From: an uncultured Roseovarius sp.
Lineage (GTDB): Bacteria; Pseudomonadota; Alphaproteobacteria; Rhodobacterales; Rhodobacteraceae
Assembly (NCBI RefSeq): GCF_913057115.1
Contig: NZ_CAJXNN010000009.1
Span: 29,444-93,443 of the forward strand
DNA length: 64,000 nt
Reading direction: 5' to 3'
In this document: piece by piece, positions 8,101-16,665 of the stretch
Position numbering within the stretch: the stretch's first letter is position 1
Layout: each line of letters starts with the position of its first letter
Translations under genes and position numbers: made by a program
The notes under the pieces: model-generated
Database searches by the model: none
What the model was told of the DNA's origin: nothing
The model's input: the letters and a program-made list of their open reading frames with translations, nothing else

Positions 8101-9032
8101 AACGCGGCCTCCAAGCGGCTCCATTGCCCCGGCGCGGGCAGGCCCAGCCGCAGCCATGTTTTCGAATAGGGGAACACACGGCTCCAGATATGGTTTCGGG
8201 CAAAGCGCGCTTGCCAAGCCTTGGCGTCGTCCACCTCGTAAAGCCGAAAAAGCGACGTGCCGCCTTCAACCCGCGCCCCCGCGCGGATCATCAGGGCATC
8301 CAGCCGCGCGGCATCTTCATTCAGACGCACACGGGTTTCCACCGCCCAATCGTGATCGTCCAGCGCCACCGCGCCAATCGTCAGCGCCGGTCCCGACACG
8401 GCCCAAGGACCAAGCGCCGTGGCCAGTTGCCCAATCACATCCGGCGTGGCAATTGCGAAGCCAAGGCGCATGCCCGCAAGCCCCCAGAATTTGCCGAAAC
8501 TCTTGAGGACGACAACACCAGGGCGTGCGGCCTCATGCACCCAGGACCGGTCGGGCCAGACATCGGCGAAACTTTCATCGACCACGGTCAATGGGCTGTC
8601 AAAAGTCTCTTCGGCGTACCAATGGCCGGTGGGGTTGTTGGGATGCACGATGACCCGCGCGCTGGCCCCCTCCTCGCCCATGTCCCAGCCGTGCGCCAAG
8701 AAGGCAGCGGCGTGTTCATTATAGGTGGGCGCGGGAATATCAACGCGGGCCTTGGGGGCCAGCATGGGCAGCTTGGCAATCAGGCTGGAGGCGCCGGGGG
8801 CCGCCAGAATCGCCGCCTCGTCCGGCACGTGCCAGTGCCGCCGCGCGGCGTCCAGAAGCGCATCCTGCGCGGCTCTATCGGGCAGGGCTGTCCAAGCCTC
8901 GGTCGCAATCTGCGGCACCGGGTAAGGCACCGGGTTTATCCCGGTCGACAGGTCAATCCAATCCGCACGACGTCCGCCATAGTCGGCCACGGCGGCATCC
9001 AGCCCCCCGCCATGATCGCGCGGCGCCTGCAC
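8097..9032 (-). CDS. cobC: Threonine-phosphate decarboxylase / cobalamin-synthesis aminotransferase-fold protein CobC
   Basis: This 311-residue fold-type I PLP enzyme matches the L-threonine-O-3-phosphate decarboxylase family (CobC in Pseudomonas denitrificans, CobD in Salmonella). That enzyme makes the aminopropanol phosphate used by the adjacent CobD/CbiB. Visible motifs: DLSTGINPVPYPVP at the N-terminus, VIVHPNNPTGHWY, the aspartate in VVDESFADVWPD, and the PLP lysine in LKSFGKFWGLAGMRLGF. The start is GTG 9032, because no ATG fits and the N-terminus QAPRDHGGGLDAAVADYGG then matches the family. It sits 4 bases after the DUF1636 gene and overlaps cobD. Confidence 0.93.
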   Translation of the reverse strand: MQAPRDHGGGLDAAVADYGGRRADWIDLSTGINPVPYPVPQIATEAWTALPDRAAQDALLDAARRHWHVPDEAAILAAPGASSLIAKLPMLAPKARVDIPAPTYNEHAAAFLAHGWDMGEEGASARVIVHPNNPTGHWYAEETFDSPLTVVDESFADVWPDRSWVHEAARPGVVVLKSFGKFWGLAGMRLGFAIATPDVIGQLATALGPWAVSGPALTIGAVALDDHDWAVETRVRLNEDAARLDALMIRAGARVEGGTSLFRLYEVDDAKAWQARFARNHIWSRVFPYSKTWLRLGLPAPGQWSRLEAAL

Positions 9033-9036
9033 GGCC

Positions 9037-9411
9037 TTAACCCTCTGCGTCGGGCAGCGGCGGGTGGCGGGTCACGAAATGCCCCTTCACCCCTTGCGGC
9101 CACTCGCGGAACGGTACGCGGCCCGTGTCGCTTTGCGCGTGCATCTCGGCATAATCCACGATGGCCTGCGCCGCCTCCTCGCCCGGCTCGAACCGTCCCA
9201 GCGTATAGGCCAGCTTGCCCTGCGCCTGAATCGCCACATTGCAGCCATGCGAGCAGCCCATGAGGCAAGACACCCGCCGGGTTTTCACATCGCGCCCCTC
9301 GGCCTGACGCTCCACCAGTTCGGCCAGATCCTCGCCATGGGTCCGGGTGTGGGTTTCGGCGGTCCAATCATCGCGCTTGCAGGTGTCGCAGACAGTGATC
9401 CATGTGGTCAT
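9037..9411 (-). CDS. DUF1636 family metal-binding protein linked to cobalamin genes
   Basis: This 124-residue protein begins TWITVCDTCKRDDW and contains RRVSCLMGCSHGCNVAIQAQ. The CxxC and CxxxCxxxC cysteines suggest a thioredoxin-like ferredoxin fold binding a metal or Fe-S cluster. DUF1636 proteins are often encoded beside cobalamin genes, but their role is not established. It is first in a three-gene run with cobC and cobD, so a part in cobalt handling or corrin-ring chemistry is plausible. ATG 9411 was chosen over upstream in-frame starts, which add about 32 residues overlapping the intergenic terminator side. I see no cobalamin riboswitch directly upstream. Confidence 0.85.
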   Translation of the reverse strand: MTTWITVCDTCKRDDWTAETHTRTHGEDLAELVERQAEGRDVKTRRVSCLMGCSHGCNVAIQAQGKLAYTLGRFEPGEEAAQAIVDYAEMHAQSDTGRVPFREWPQGVKGHFVTRHPPLPDAEG

Positions 9412-9508
9412 ATCGGGGAGGCCCTTGTCGAATTCAACACGGCCTTTCAAACCGAATTCCGCACGCCACGCAAGCATCAGTGAGCCACACCCCAAGCGCC
9501 AAAGCAAA

Positions 9509-9534
9509 AAAGGGCGCCCCTGTGGGCGCCCTTT
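9509..9534 (-). terminator. Rho-independent terminator of the Deg protease gene
   Basis: AAAGGGCGCCC and GGGCGCCCTTT form a near-perfect stem with a 4-base loop. On the minus strand it is followed by TTTTTGCTTT. It lies about 28 bases past the protease stop (9562). Confidence 0.9.
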
Positions 9535-9561
9535 GCAAGCCTATCTAGAATTTCAAGGCGA

Positions 9562-11025
9562 TCAATCTTCGCTATCCAAGGGCAACGCCACGAAACGCGG
9601 CTCCCCGGCGCGACGCACAAGAAGCAGGATCGACTTGCGTCCGGCTTCCTCGGCATCAGCGATACGATCCTCGAAATCGCTGATCGCGTTGACCTTTTGC
9701 TGGCCCGCCTCAGTGATCAGGTCACCCGCGCGCAGGCCCTTTTCATAGGCTTCCGACAGGTTGTCGACATCGGTCACCACAAGGCCTGTCGCCTCATCAG
9801 TCAGATCAAGCTGGCCACGCAACTCTTCGGTCAGGGTGCTGAGCGTCATGCCAAGGATCGCCGCCTCCGAGGGTTCCGCCTCGCCATTCGGCTGCGCAGC
9901 AGGGACAGCGCCCTCGGCGGCCTCACGACGACCAAGCGTCACCTTGAGGGTCTGCGTTTTGCCCTCGCGGAAGACGACAACGCGCACGGTCTTGCCGACC
10001 TCGGTGTTTCCTACTTGGCGAACAAGGCCGCGGGTGTCTTCCACCTGCTTGCCATCGAATGACAGGATCACGTCGCCCGATTCCATGCCGGCTTCAGCGG
10101 CAGGGCCTTCTGGCACGTCAGTCACAAGGGCACCGCGAACCTCTTCAAGGCCCATGGCCTCGGCCACGTCATCGGTGACGTCCTGAATGCGAACGCCCAA
10201 CCAACCTCGGCGCGTCTCACCATATTCCTTGAGTTGGTCGACAACGCGGGTCACGACATTCGACGCCATTGAAAAGCCGATCCCGATCGAGCCGCCAGTG
10301 GGCGACAGGATCGCGGTGTTCACGCCGATCACCTGTGCATCCATGTTGAACAGCGGGCCACCCGAGTTACCACGGTTAATCGCGGCGTCGGTCTGAATAT
10401 AGTCGTCATATGTTCCGCTCAGGGCGCGGTTACGGGCCGATACGATCCCGGCAGAAACCGAGAACCCCTGACCCAGCGGGTTACCCATGGCCATCACCCA
10501 ATCGCCCACGCGGGCGGTGTCGCTATCGCCAAAGCTGACATAGGGCAGTGGTTCATCGGGCGAGACCTTCAAAAGCGCGATGTCGGTCTTGGGGTCGGTG
10601 CCCACGACCTCGGCTTCCAGTTCCTTGCCAGAAAAGAACTCGATAATGATCTCATCGGCAGATTCGATGACGTGATTGTTCGTCACGACAAACCCGTCCT
10701 CGCTGATCACGAAGCCCGACCCCAGCGCCGAGGTGCGGCGCGGGCGATCCCCCTGACCGCTGCGGTCACGAAATTCGCGGAAAAAATCCTCGAAGGGCGA
10801 GCCTTCGGGAACGATGGGCGATGGGCCGGCCCCCTGCGCCACGACGGTTGATGTGGTGATGTTCACCACGGCCGGGCTGACCTTGTCGGCCAGATCGGCG
10901 AAACTTTCCCGGGCCTGCGCCACCATGGCCTGCGCCACGATCAAAACCGTGGTCAGAAGCGTCAGGTAAAACGCCCTCATCATCCCGGTGCTTTGCTGTT
11001 TCATTGCTACGGATTTGGCTGTCAC
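9562..11025 (-). CDS. degP: Do/DegP-family periplasmic serine endopeptidase
   Basis: This 487-residue envelope protease/chaperone degrades misfolded periplasmic proteins. An N-terminal hydrophobic signal (about residues 15-38) is followed by a trypsin-like domain. The catalytic triad is visible: His in VVTNNHVIES, Asp in DPKTDIALLK and Ser in NRGNSGGPLF. Two PDZ domains follow (one from VRIQDVTDDVAEAMG, the second from ILGMTLSTLTEELRGQ). GTG 11025 was chosen because AAGGAG lies 7 bases upstream; internal ATGs at 11004 or 10983 are alternatives. It lies downstream of hflK-hflC-DUF2065, the usual alphaproteobacterial arrangement, and could be regulated with that membrane quality-control set. 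Whether it is degP or degQ cannot be decided. Confidence 0.95.
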   Translation of the reverse strand: MTAKSVAMKQQSTGMMRAFYLTLLTTVLIVAQAMVAQARESFADLADKVSPAVVNITTSTVVAQGAGPSPIVPEGSPFEDFFREFRDRSGQGDRPRRTSALGSGFVISEDGFVVTNNHVIESADEIIIEFFSGKELEAEVVGTDPKTDIALLKVSPDEPLPYVSFGDSDTARVGDWVMAMGNPLGQGFSVSAGIVSARNRALSGTYDDYIQTDAAINRGNSGGPLFNMDAQVIGVNTAILSPTGGSIGIGFSMASNVVTRVVDQLKEYGETRRGWLGVRIQDVTDDVAEAMGLEEVRGALVTDVPEGPAAEAGMESGDVILSFDGKQVEDTRGLVRQVGNTEVGKTVRVVVFREGKTQTLKVTLGRREAAEGAVPAAQPNGEAEPSEAAILGMTLSTLTEELRGQLDLTDEATGLVVTDVDNLSEAYEKGLRAGDLITEAGQQKVNAISDFEDRIADAEEAGRKSILLLVRRAGEPRFVALPLDSED

Positions 11026-11169
11026 CTTGGATCTCCTTGCCTTGGTCCGAATGTGTCGCCGGGTCTACGGCCCCGGAACGATCTATGGGTGTCATGTAAG
11101 ATGCCAAACGCAGATCGCAAAGATCGCAACACAGTGTCACGCCCATGTGAACCGCATGTGAGCTTTAAA

Positions 11170-11367
11170 TCAAGCGCCCAATGTCTTGGCAGCCCAGACC
11201 ATCACGGTGCCAATCGCCAGACAGGCCAGCCCGAAGAACCGGCGCTGTTCCTCGCTCAGGGCCTGCAAGGCCACAAGCAGTTGCTCAATGATCGAAGGGG
11301 CCAGCGCATAGACCAGCCCCTCCACAATCAGTACCAGCCCAAGGGCCAGAAGTGCCGTTTCAATCAA
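11170..11367 (-). CDS. DUF2065 (YjeT-like) small membrane protein
   Basis: This 65-residue protein has two predicted membrane helices (LLALGLVLIVEGLVYALAP and FFGLACLAIGTVMVWAAKT). The spacing and the RRFFGL segment match the DUF2065/YjeT family, which is usually encoded next to hflC. The function is unknown. Its start overlaps the hflC stop by 4 bases, so it is translated with hflKC. Confidence 0.9.
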   Translation of the reverse strand: MIETALLALGLVLIVEGLVYALAPSIIEQLLVALQALSEEQRRFFGLACLAIGTVMVWAAKTLGA

Positions 11368-12392
11368 TTGGTCGCCTCGGCGTCGTTACCTTCGGTCGCC
11401 TGCTCTTCAAGACGCTGGCGTTCCGTTTCGGGAAGATCGGGCGATACTTCCATCTCGGGTGCCATTTCGCGCAGGCTGTCGATGTCGATATCCTCGAGAT
11501 CGACCCTACCCAAGCCATCGGCCCGGATGGCGCCAAACATCTCGGTCAGGAACTCGCTGTCGGGCGAAAAGACCATGGTGGAATTCTCACTTTGCAGCGA
11601 TTTTTCCAAGGCCGTCAGAGAGCGATAGAAGGCAAAGAACTCGGGGTTCTTGCCGAAAGACTCGGCATAGATCCGGTTCCGCTCGGCATCGGCCTCACCG
11701 CGGGTAATCTCGGCCTCGCGCTCGGCCTGGCTGACGGTTTCAACCACGGTCCGGTCCGCAGCAGCGCGCACCCGTTGCGCGGCCTCGTTACCACGGGCGA
11801 TCTCATCCGCGGCCTCGCGCTCACGCTCGGCCCGCATCCGGGCAAAGGTCGCATCAAGGTTTTGTTGCGGCAGGTTGGTTTGCTTCAATCGCACGTCCAC
11901 GATTTGCAGTCCAAGGCTTTCTGCGCTGGTGCGCGCCTGTGCCCGAATACGGCGGGCCAATTCGCCCCGTTCCGGCGACAGGATCGTGTCCGACGTGACC
12001 TGATCAGCACCCAGAACCTCACGGATCTGCGCGTTCAGGATCGACGACAAACGGTCCTCGGCGGCGCGAATGCCACCAACGCCAACCGCTTGCCTGAAGC
12101 GAACGACATCCGCGATGCGATAGCGCGCGAAGGCATCCACCACGAGGCGCCGGTCATCCGACGGTGTGACCTCGATGGTATCGGTGTCGAACGACAGGAT
12201 ACGGTCGTCATAGCGCACGACCTCCTGAATGACCGGGATCTTGAAACCAAGGCCGGGTTCTTCGACAACCTGTCGAATTTGGCCGAATTGCAGAACAAGC
12301 GCTTTTTCCCGCTCATCCACGATGAAGATCGACGACAGCACCCCGATAAAGGCAACCACGACGACCGGCAGAATAAGTGCGGTTTTACGCAT
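11364..12392 (-). CDS. hflC: HflC, membrane protease modulator
   Basis: This 342-residue SPFH/band-7 protein forms with HflK a large periplasm-exposed cage around the FtsH protease. It has one N-terminal membrane anchor (TALILPVVVVAFIGVLSSIFIV), the band-7 start VDEREKALVLQFGQIRQVV, and a coiled-coil region rich in Arg/Glu/Ala (RMRAEREREAADEIARG). A variable acidic tail ends in EATN. The start codon shares one base with the hflK stop (12392). Confidence 0.96.
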   Translation of the reverse strand: MRKTALILPVVVVAFIGVLSSIFIVDEREKALVLQFGQIRQVVEEPGLGFKIPVIQEVVRYDDRILSFDTDTIEVTPSDDRRLVVDAFARYRIADVVRFRQAVGVGGIRAAEDRLSSILNAQIREVLGADQVTSDTILSPERGELARRIRAQARTSAESLGLQIVDVRLKQTNLPQQNLDATFARMRAEREREAADEIARGNEAAQRVRAAADRTVVETVSQAEREAEITRGEADAERNRIYAESFGKNPEFFAFYRSLTALEKSLQSENSTMVFSPDSEFLTEMFGAIRADGLGRVDLEDIDIDSLREMAPEMEVSPDLPETERQRLEEQATEGNDAEATN

Positions 12393-13573
12393 CAGTTCGA
12401 GCCTCCGGTATTGGTGTTCGTGTTGGATGAGGTGCCACCACCCCGCCGCAGTTCATTCAGCGGCAGGTAAGGCACGATGCCTTGGCCGTCTTGTCCCGCG
12501 CCACTGGTTTCATCAATCAGAACCTTGTCAAGTTGGCCCAGCGTCCGCTCGATCGTTTCAAGATATAGGCGGCGTTGGGTCACTTCCGGCGCGCGGTTGA
12601 ACTCTTGAGCCACGGCGATGAAGCGGCTGGCCTCACCGATGGCCTCGTTGACGACGCGCGCTCGGTACCCTTCGGATTCCTGAATGATCTGCGCCGCTTC
12701 ACCACGCGCTTCGGCCAGAACCCGGTTGGCATAGGCGTCAGCCTGACGTTGCAAACGGTCGCGTTCCTGTTCGGCGGCCTGCACCTCGCGGAAGGCGTCG
12801 ATCACTTCGCGCGGCGGGTCTGCCGTATCGAGGTTCACCCGCACGATATTGATGCCGCTTTCATAGTCATCCAGCGTTTCCTGGATATTCTCGCGCGCCG
12901 TATCTGCGATGATCCCCCGGTCACGGTTGAGGATCGGCGCAAGGTTCGAGGCGGCAATGATCTCACGCATGGCCGACTCGGAGACCGCACGAACGGTCAG
13001 CTGCGGATCGCGGATGTTGAACAACAGTTTGGCCGGGTCGTTGATGTTCCAGACCACCTGAAAGTCGATATCGACGATATTGGCATCGGTGGTCAGCATC
13101 AAACCGTCGTTGTCGCTGCCGCGGCCCACGCCAATGTCTTCTGTCCGCTCCGACGTAACGTTGACCACATCATAGGTCATAACCGGCCACGGGGCGAAGT
13201 TCAGGCCGGGGTTGCCGGTCGATGAATACTCACCGAGAAGCAATTCAACCGATTGTTCCTCGGGCTTTACGGTGTAAAGGCTTGCCGCCAGCCAGACCGC
13301 GACAGCGATCAAGCCGCCAAGGATAAAGGTGCCGCGCCCGAAACCGGGGCCGCCTGCACCGCCTCCGGGGCCATCACCGCCGCCGCCGCGCCCACCCATG
13401 AGCACGCGCAATTGGTCTTGGCCTTTTTTCACAAGCTCGTCGATTTCGGGCATCTGCGGCGGGCCATCGTTCGGGCGCCGAGGGCCACCACCATTGTTGC
13501 CACGGCGGCCGTCATCCCCGCCGCCGCCTGAATTTCCGCCGCCGCCCCATGGGCCGCCAGACTGTCCAGCCAT
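12392..13573 (-). CDS. hflK: HflK, membrane protease modulator
   Basis: This 393-residue SPFH protein is the partner of HflC in the FtsH-modulating complex. The N-terminus is a long Gly/Pro-rich cytoplasmic segment (MAGQSGGPWGGGG, then many Gly-Asp-Arg repeats). A single membrane helix follows (GTFILGGLIAVAVWLAASLYTV, around residues 85-105), then the band-7 domain (VKPEEQSVELLLGEY) and a coiled coil (VQAAEQERDRLQRQADAYA). ATG 13573 has GGGAAG upstream; a longer frame to 13618 lacks support. It heads the hflK-hflC-DUF2065 unit. Confidence 0.96.
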   Translation of the reverse strand: MAGQSGGPWGGGGNSGGGGDDGRRGNNGGGPRRPNDGPPQMPEIDELVKKGQDQLRVLMGGRGGGGDGPGGGAGGPGFGRGTFILGGLIAVAVWLAASLYTVKPEEQSVELLLGEYSSTGNPGLNFAPWPVMTYDVVNVTSERTEDIGVGRGSDNDGLMLTTDANIVDIDFQVVWNINDPAKLLFNIRDPQLTVRAVSESAMREIIAASNLAPILNRDRGIIADTARENIQETLDDYESGINIVRVNLDTADPPREVIDAFREVQAAEQERDRLQRQADAYANRVLAEARGEAAQIIQESEGYRARVVNEAIGEASRFIAVAQEFNRAPEVTQRRLYLETIERTLGQLDKVLIDETSGAGQDGQGIVPYLPLNELRRGGGTSSNTNTNTGGSN

Positions 13574-13642
13574 GTAAACTCTTCCCTTGTTGTGCCGTCT
13601 CAAACGGACGCTGTTCATAACCTGTGTAGCACAGGCGAAAAA

Positions 13643-14998
13643 TCAAGCGGTGCGCGCAGGCTCCCGCATGGTGACAATTTCTTCCGACATGGTGGGGTGC
13701 ACCGCCACGGTGCGGTCAAAGTCCTCTTTCGTGGCCCCCATCTTCACCGCGATGCCGGCAAGCTGGATCATCTCGCCCGCACCGGGCGCGACGATATGAC
13801 AACCCAGAACCTTGCGGTTGGCCTTGGCTACGATCAGCTTCATCAACACCCGATCAGGCCGCCCGACAAAGGCCGTCTGCATCGGCCGGAACGAGGTGGC
13901 ATACACCTCGATCTCTTCCTGCTCGCGCGCCGCTTCCTCGCTCAGGCCCACGGTCCCCATCTCGGGCTGCGTGAAAATCGCCGTCGGGATCAGGGCATGA
14001 TCCACCGGCGTCGGGTTGCCGTTGAACACGGTTTCCACAAAGGCCATCCCCTCGCGGATCGCCACGGGCGTCAGGTTCACCCGGTCGGTCACATCGCCAA
14101 TCGCATAGATCGACGGCACGCTGGTCTGGCTGTACTCGTCCACCATAACCTCGCCCTTACGGCCCAGTTTCACACCGGCTTCCTCAAGCCCGAGGCCCGC
14201 GGTGTTGGGCGCGCGGCCCGTGGCGAACATCACCTGCTCGAACACCCGCTCATCGCCATTGGTTGATTTCACGCGAAAACCGCCCTCGACCTCCTCCATC
14301 TCGATGATGTTGGTGCCAAGGTGCAGGTCAACGCCGTTCTGGATCATCTCTTCCGAGATCAACCCGCGGGCCTCCTCATCAAAGCCACGCAGGATTTGCG
14401 CACCACGGTAATACTGCGTCACCTCAACGCCCAAACCATTGAGAATACCCGCGAACTCACATGCGATATAGCCGCCGCCGACGATCAGGATCGAGTTGGG
14501 CAAGCTGTCCAGATGGAAAATCTCGTTGCTGGTGATGGCATGTTCACAGCCCGGCATATCCGGCTTCACCGGCCAACCGCCCGTGGCCACAAGAATATGC
14601 TTTGCGGTGAATTTTTCACCCGTGGACAGCTCAACAGTATGCGCATCGGCCACCACCGCGCGGGCATCGTAACTTTCAACACCGGCATTGCCCAGAAGTC
14701 TGCGGTAAACGCCTTCCAAGCGGTCCAGCTCCGCTTCCAGCTTGCCCCGGAACCCGGCCCAATCAAAACCACCGGCATGCACGGTCCAGCCGTAGTCCTG
14801 CGCGTCTTCGATAGCGCCGGGAAATTCGCTGGCAAAAACCATGAGCTTCTTGGGAACACAGCCGCGCTGCACACAGGTGCCGCCGTATTTGTCTTCCTCG
14901 GCCAAAGCCACCTTGGCCCCGCCCTGCGCGGCCACACGCGCGGCCCGCACCCCGCCCGAGCCGCCACCAATCACGAAAAGGTCGTAGTCGAACGCCAT
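13643..14998 (-). CDS. gor: Glutathione-disulfide reductase
   Basis: This 451-residue class I flavoprotein disulfide reductase regenerates GSH from GSSG with NADPH in the cytoplasm. The FAD site is DLFVIGGGSGGVRAARVAA, and the redox-active disulfide is in GGTCVQRGCVPKK (about residues 41-53). The NAD(P) site is ILIVGGGYIACEFAGIL, and the C-terminal catalytic His lies in VAVHPTMSEE. The VRAAR motif is typical of glutathione reductases. The start is ATG 14998; it follows rpiA on the same strand with a 20-base gap, so the two are probably co-transcribed, coupling the pentose phosphate pathway to glutathione redox. Confidence 0.95.
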   Translation of the reverse strand: MAFDYDLFVIGGGSGGVRAARVAAQGGAKVALAEEDKYGGTCVQRGCVPKKLMVFASEFPGAIEDAQDYGWTVHAGGFDWAGFRGKLEAELDRLEGVYRRLLGNAGVESYDARAVVADAHTVELSTGEKFTAKHILVATGGWPVKPDMPGCEHAITSNEIFHLDSLPNSILIVGGGYIACEFAGILNGLGVEVTQYYRGAQILRGFDEEARGLISEEMIQNGVDLHLGTNIIEMEEVEGGFRVKSTNGDERVFEQVMFATGRAPNTAGLGLEEAGVKLGRKGEVMVDEYSQTSVPSIYAIGDVTDRVNLTPVAIREGMAFVETVFNGNPTPVDHALIPTAIFTQPEMGTVGLSEEAAREQEEIEVYATSFRPMQTAFVGRPDRVLMKLIVAKANRKVLGCHIVAPGAGEMIQLAGIAVKMGATKEDFDRTVAVHPTMSEEIVTMREPARTA

Positions 14999-15018
14999 GC
15001 CTGCCCCTTTATTCGGTC

Positions 15019-15807
15019 TCAATCGCCCAGATCGGTAAACAGGTTGTCGCTTTCCACGAAATCCAAGCGATCTTCCTGCACGGTGCCCTCATTAATGTCG
15101 CGGGTTTCAACACGCCCGTCGCCATAGCCAAGGATCACCACGTCGCAAATATCAATGAACAGCCCGTTTTCAACCACACCCGGCATCTGGTTCAACACCA
15201 TCGCCATCTGGTTTGCATTGCCGATCCGGCCCAGATGCAGATCAAGGATGTAATTGCCCTCATCGGTCACGAAGGGCCGCTCGCCATTCATCCGCAGGGT
15301 CGCATCCCGGCCCAGCACGTCCATCGAAACCAGCATTTCCTCGATCAGCGACTTGGTGGTTTGCCAGCCAAAGGGGATCACCTCGACCGGCAGGGGGAAG
15401 TTGCCAAGCGTTTCCACCTCTTTGCCGATATCGGCGATCACCACCATCTGGTCGCTCGCCGTGGCCACGATCTTTTCCTGCAACAGCGCGCCACCGCCGC
15501 CCTTGATAAGGTTCAGGTTACCGTCAAACTCATCCGCGCCGTCAATCGTGACATCCAGCCACTTGGCCTCGTCCAGACTGACCACCTCGATGCCAACCTC
15601 ACGGGCCAATTCGGCGGTGCGGGTCGAGGTGGGCACGCCCTTGATCTTCAACCCCTCGTCGCGAACCAGTTCACCCAAACAGCGCACCATCCACGCGGCG
15701 GTGCTGCCGGTCCCAAGACCCACGCGCATCCCGTCTTCGACATAATCGACCGACCGTTTGGCGGCGACGAACTTGGCCTTGTCGATAGGCGACAAATCTC
15801 CGGACAT
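15019..15807 (-). CDS. rpiA: Ribose-5-phosphate isomerase A
   Basis: This 262-residue enzyme interconverts ribose-5-phosphate and ribulose-5-phosphate in the pentose phosphate pathway. Family motifs: RVGLGTGSTAAWMV (phosphate-binding), VTIDGADEFDGNLNLIKGGGGALLQEKIVA-like segments (seen as DGADEFD and KGGGGALLQEK), and VIPFGWQTT. The start is ATG 15807 (MSGDLSPIDKAKF); upstream residues in the open frame are not family-like. It is upstream of gor in the same direction. Confidence 0.95.
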   Translation of the reverse strand: MSGDLSPIDKAKFVAAKRSVDYVEDGMRVGLGTGSTAAWMVRCLGELVRDEGLKIKGVPTSTRTAELAREVGIEVVSLDEAKWLDVTIDGADEFDGNLNLIKGGGGALLQEKIVATASDQMVVIADIGKEVETLGNFPLPVEVIPFGWQTTKSLIEEMLVSMDVLGRDATLRMNGERPFVTDEGNYILDLHLGRIGNANQMAMVLNQMPGVVENGLFIDICDVVILGYGDGRVETRDINEGTVQEDRLDFVESDNLFTDLGD

Positions 15808-15954
15808 GGCAACGACTCCCCAGATGTTTGATGTGCTTATAAGCAAGTTGCTGGCTGGGTGCGAGGGGGCAAAACCGTCCAATTGCCCGTTTCCGTCTGT
15901 GCAGCGGTCGCTTTCCGGCTGGAATTGCAAAAAACTGGCGGTAGGGTCAGCGGC

Positions 15955-16665
15955 ATGGAACCGCGCTATCGCCTGCATTACGCCCCCGACAACGCCTCGC
16001 TGGTGATCCGGCTGGCGCTTGAGGCACTGGAACAGCCCTATGAAACCGTGCTGGTGGATCGGGCCAAGAAAGCCCAGAAATCCGCAGCCTATCGCGCACT
16101 CAATCCGGGCGGGTTGATCCCAACGCTGGAAACCCCCGATGGGCCAATGTTCGAAACCGCCGCAATCTTACTGTGGCTGGCCGACCGGCATGGGCACCTC
16201 GCCCCCGCACCCGACAGCCCCCAGCGCGCGCGCTTTTTGTCCTACCTGTTTTTCCTCTCCAACACCCTGCACGCGGCCCTGCGCATCACCTTCTACCCCG
16301 ATCAATACATCGGACATGACAGCGCCGCGCAAACCCGCCTACGGGCGCATTTGCAGGGCGAGATCAGCCGCCACCTCGACATGCTCGAAGCCGAAGCCGC
16401 CAAGGGCCATCCATGGCTTTGCGCCGAAACCCCCTCGGCGCTGGACCTCTATCTTGCCTGCCTGCTACGCTGGGCGAAACTCTATCCTGCACCACAGGGC
16501 GGCGATGGGTGGTTCACACTCGCCAATTGGCCGCAGATGCACGCCATGGCGACGCGACTGGACCAATCCAAAGCGGCGCTTGCCGCCATAAAGGCCGAAG
16601 GACTGGGGCCAACCCCGTTCAGCCGCCCGCAACTAGCCACCCCACCGGAAGGGAGCGCGACCTGA
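15955..16665 (+). CDS. Glutathione S-transferase family protein
   Basis: This 236-residue protein has an N-terminal thioredoxin-fold domain (YRLHYAPDNASLVIRLALEA; LNPGGLIPTLETPDG with the cis-Pro; MFETAAILLWLADRHG with the ETxAI glutathione-binding motif). An all-alpha C-terminal domain follows. The N-terminal active residue is probably the serine or asparagine near PDNAS. The specific substrate is unknown. ATG 15955 fits the domain start. Its stop TGA shares a base with the sdaA ATG, so they are translationally coupled. Confidence 0.88.
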   Translation: MEPRYRLHYAPDNASLVIRLALEALEQPYETVLVDRAKKAQKSAAYRALNPGGLIPTLETPDGPMFETAAILLWLADRHGHLAPAPDSPQRARFLSYLFFLSNTLHAALRITFYPDQYIGHDSAAQTRLRAHLQGEISRHLDMLEAEAAKGHPWLCAETPSALDLYLACLLRWAKLYPAPQGGDGWFTLANWPQMHAMATRLDQSKAALAAIKAEGLGPTPFSRPQLATPPEGSAT

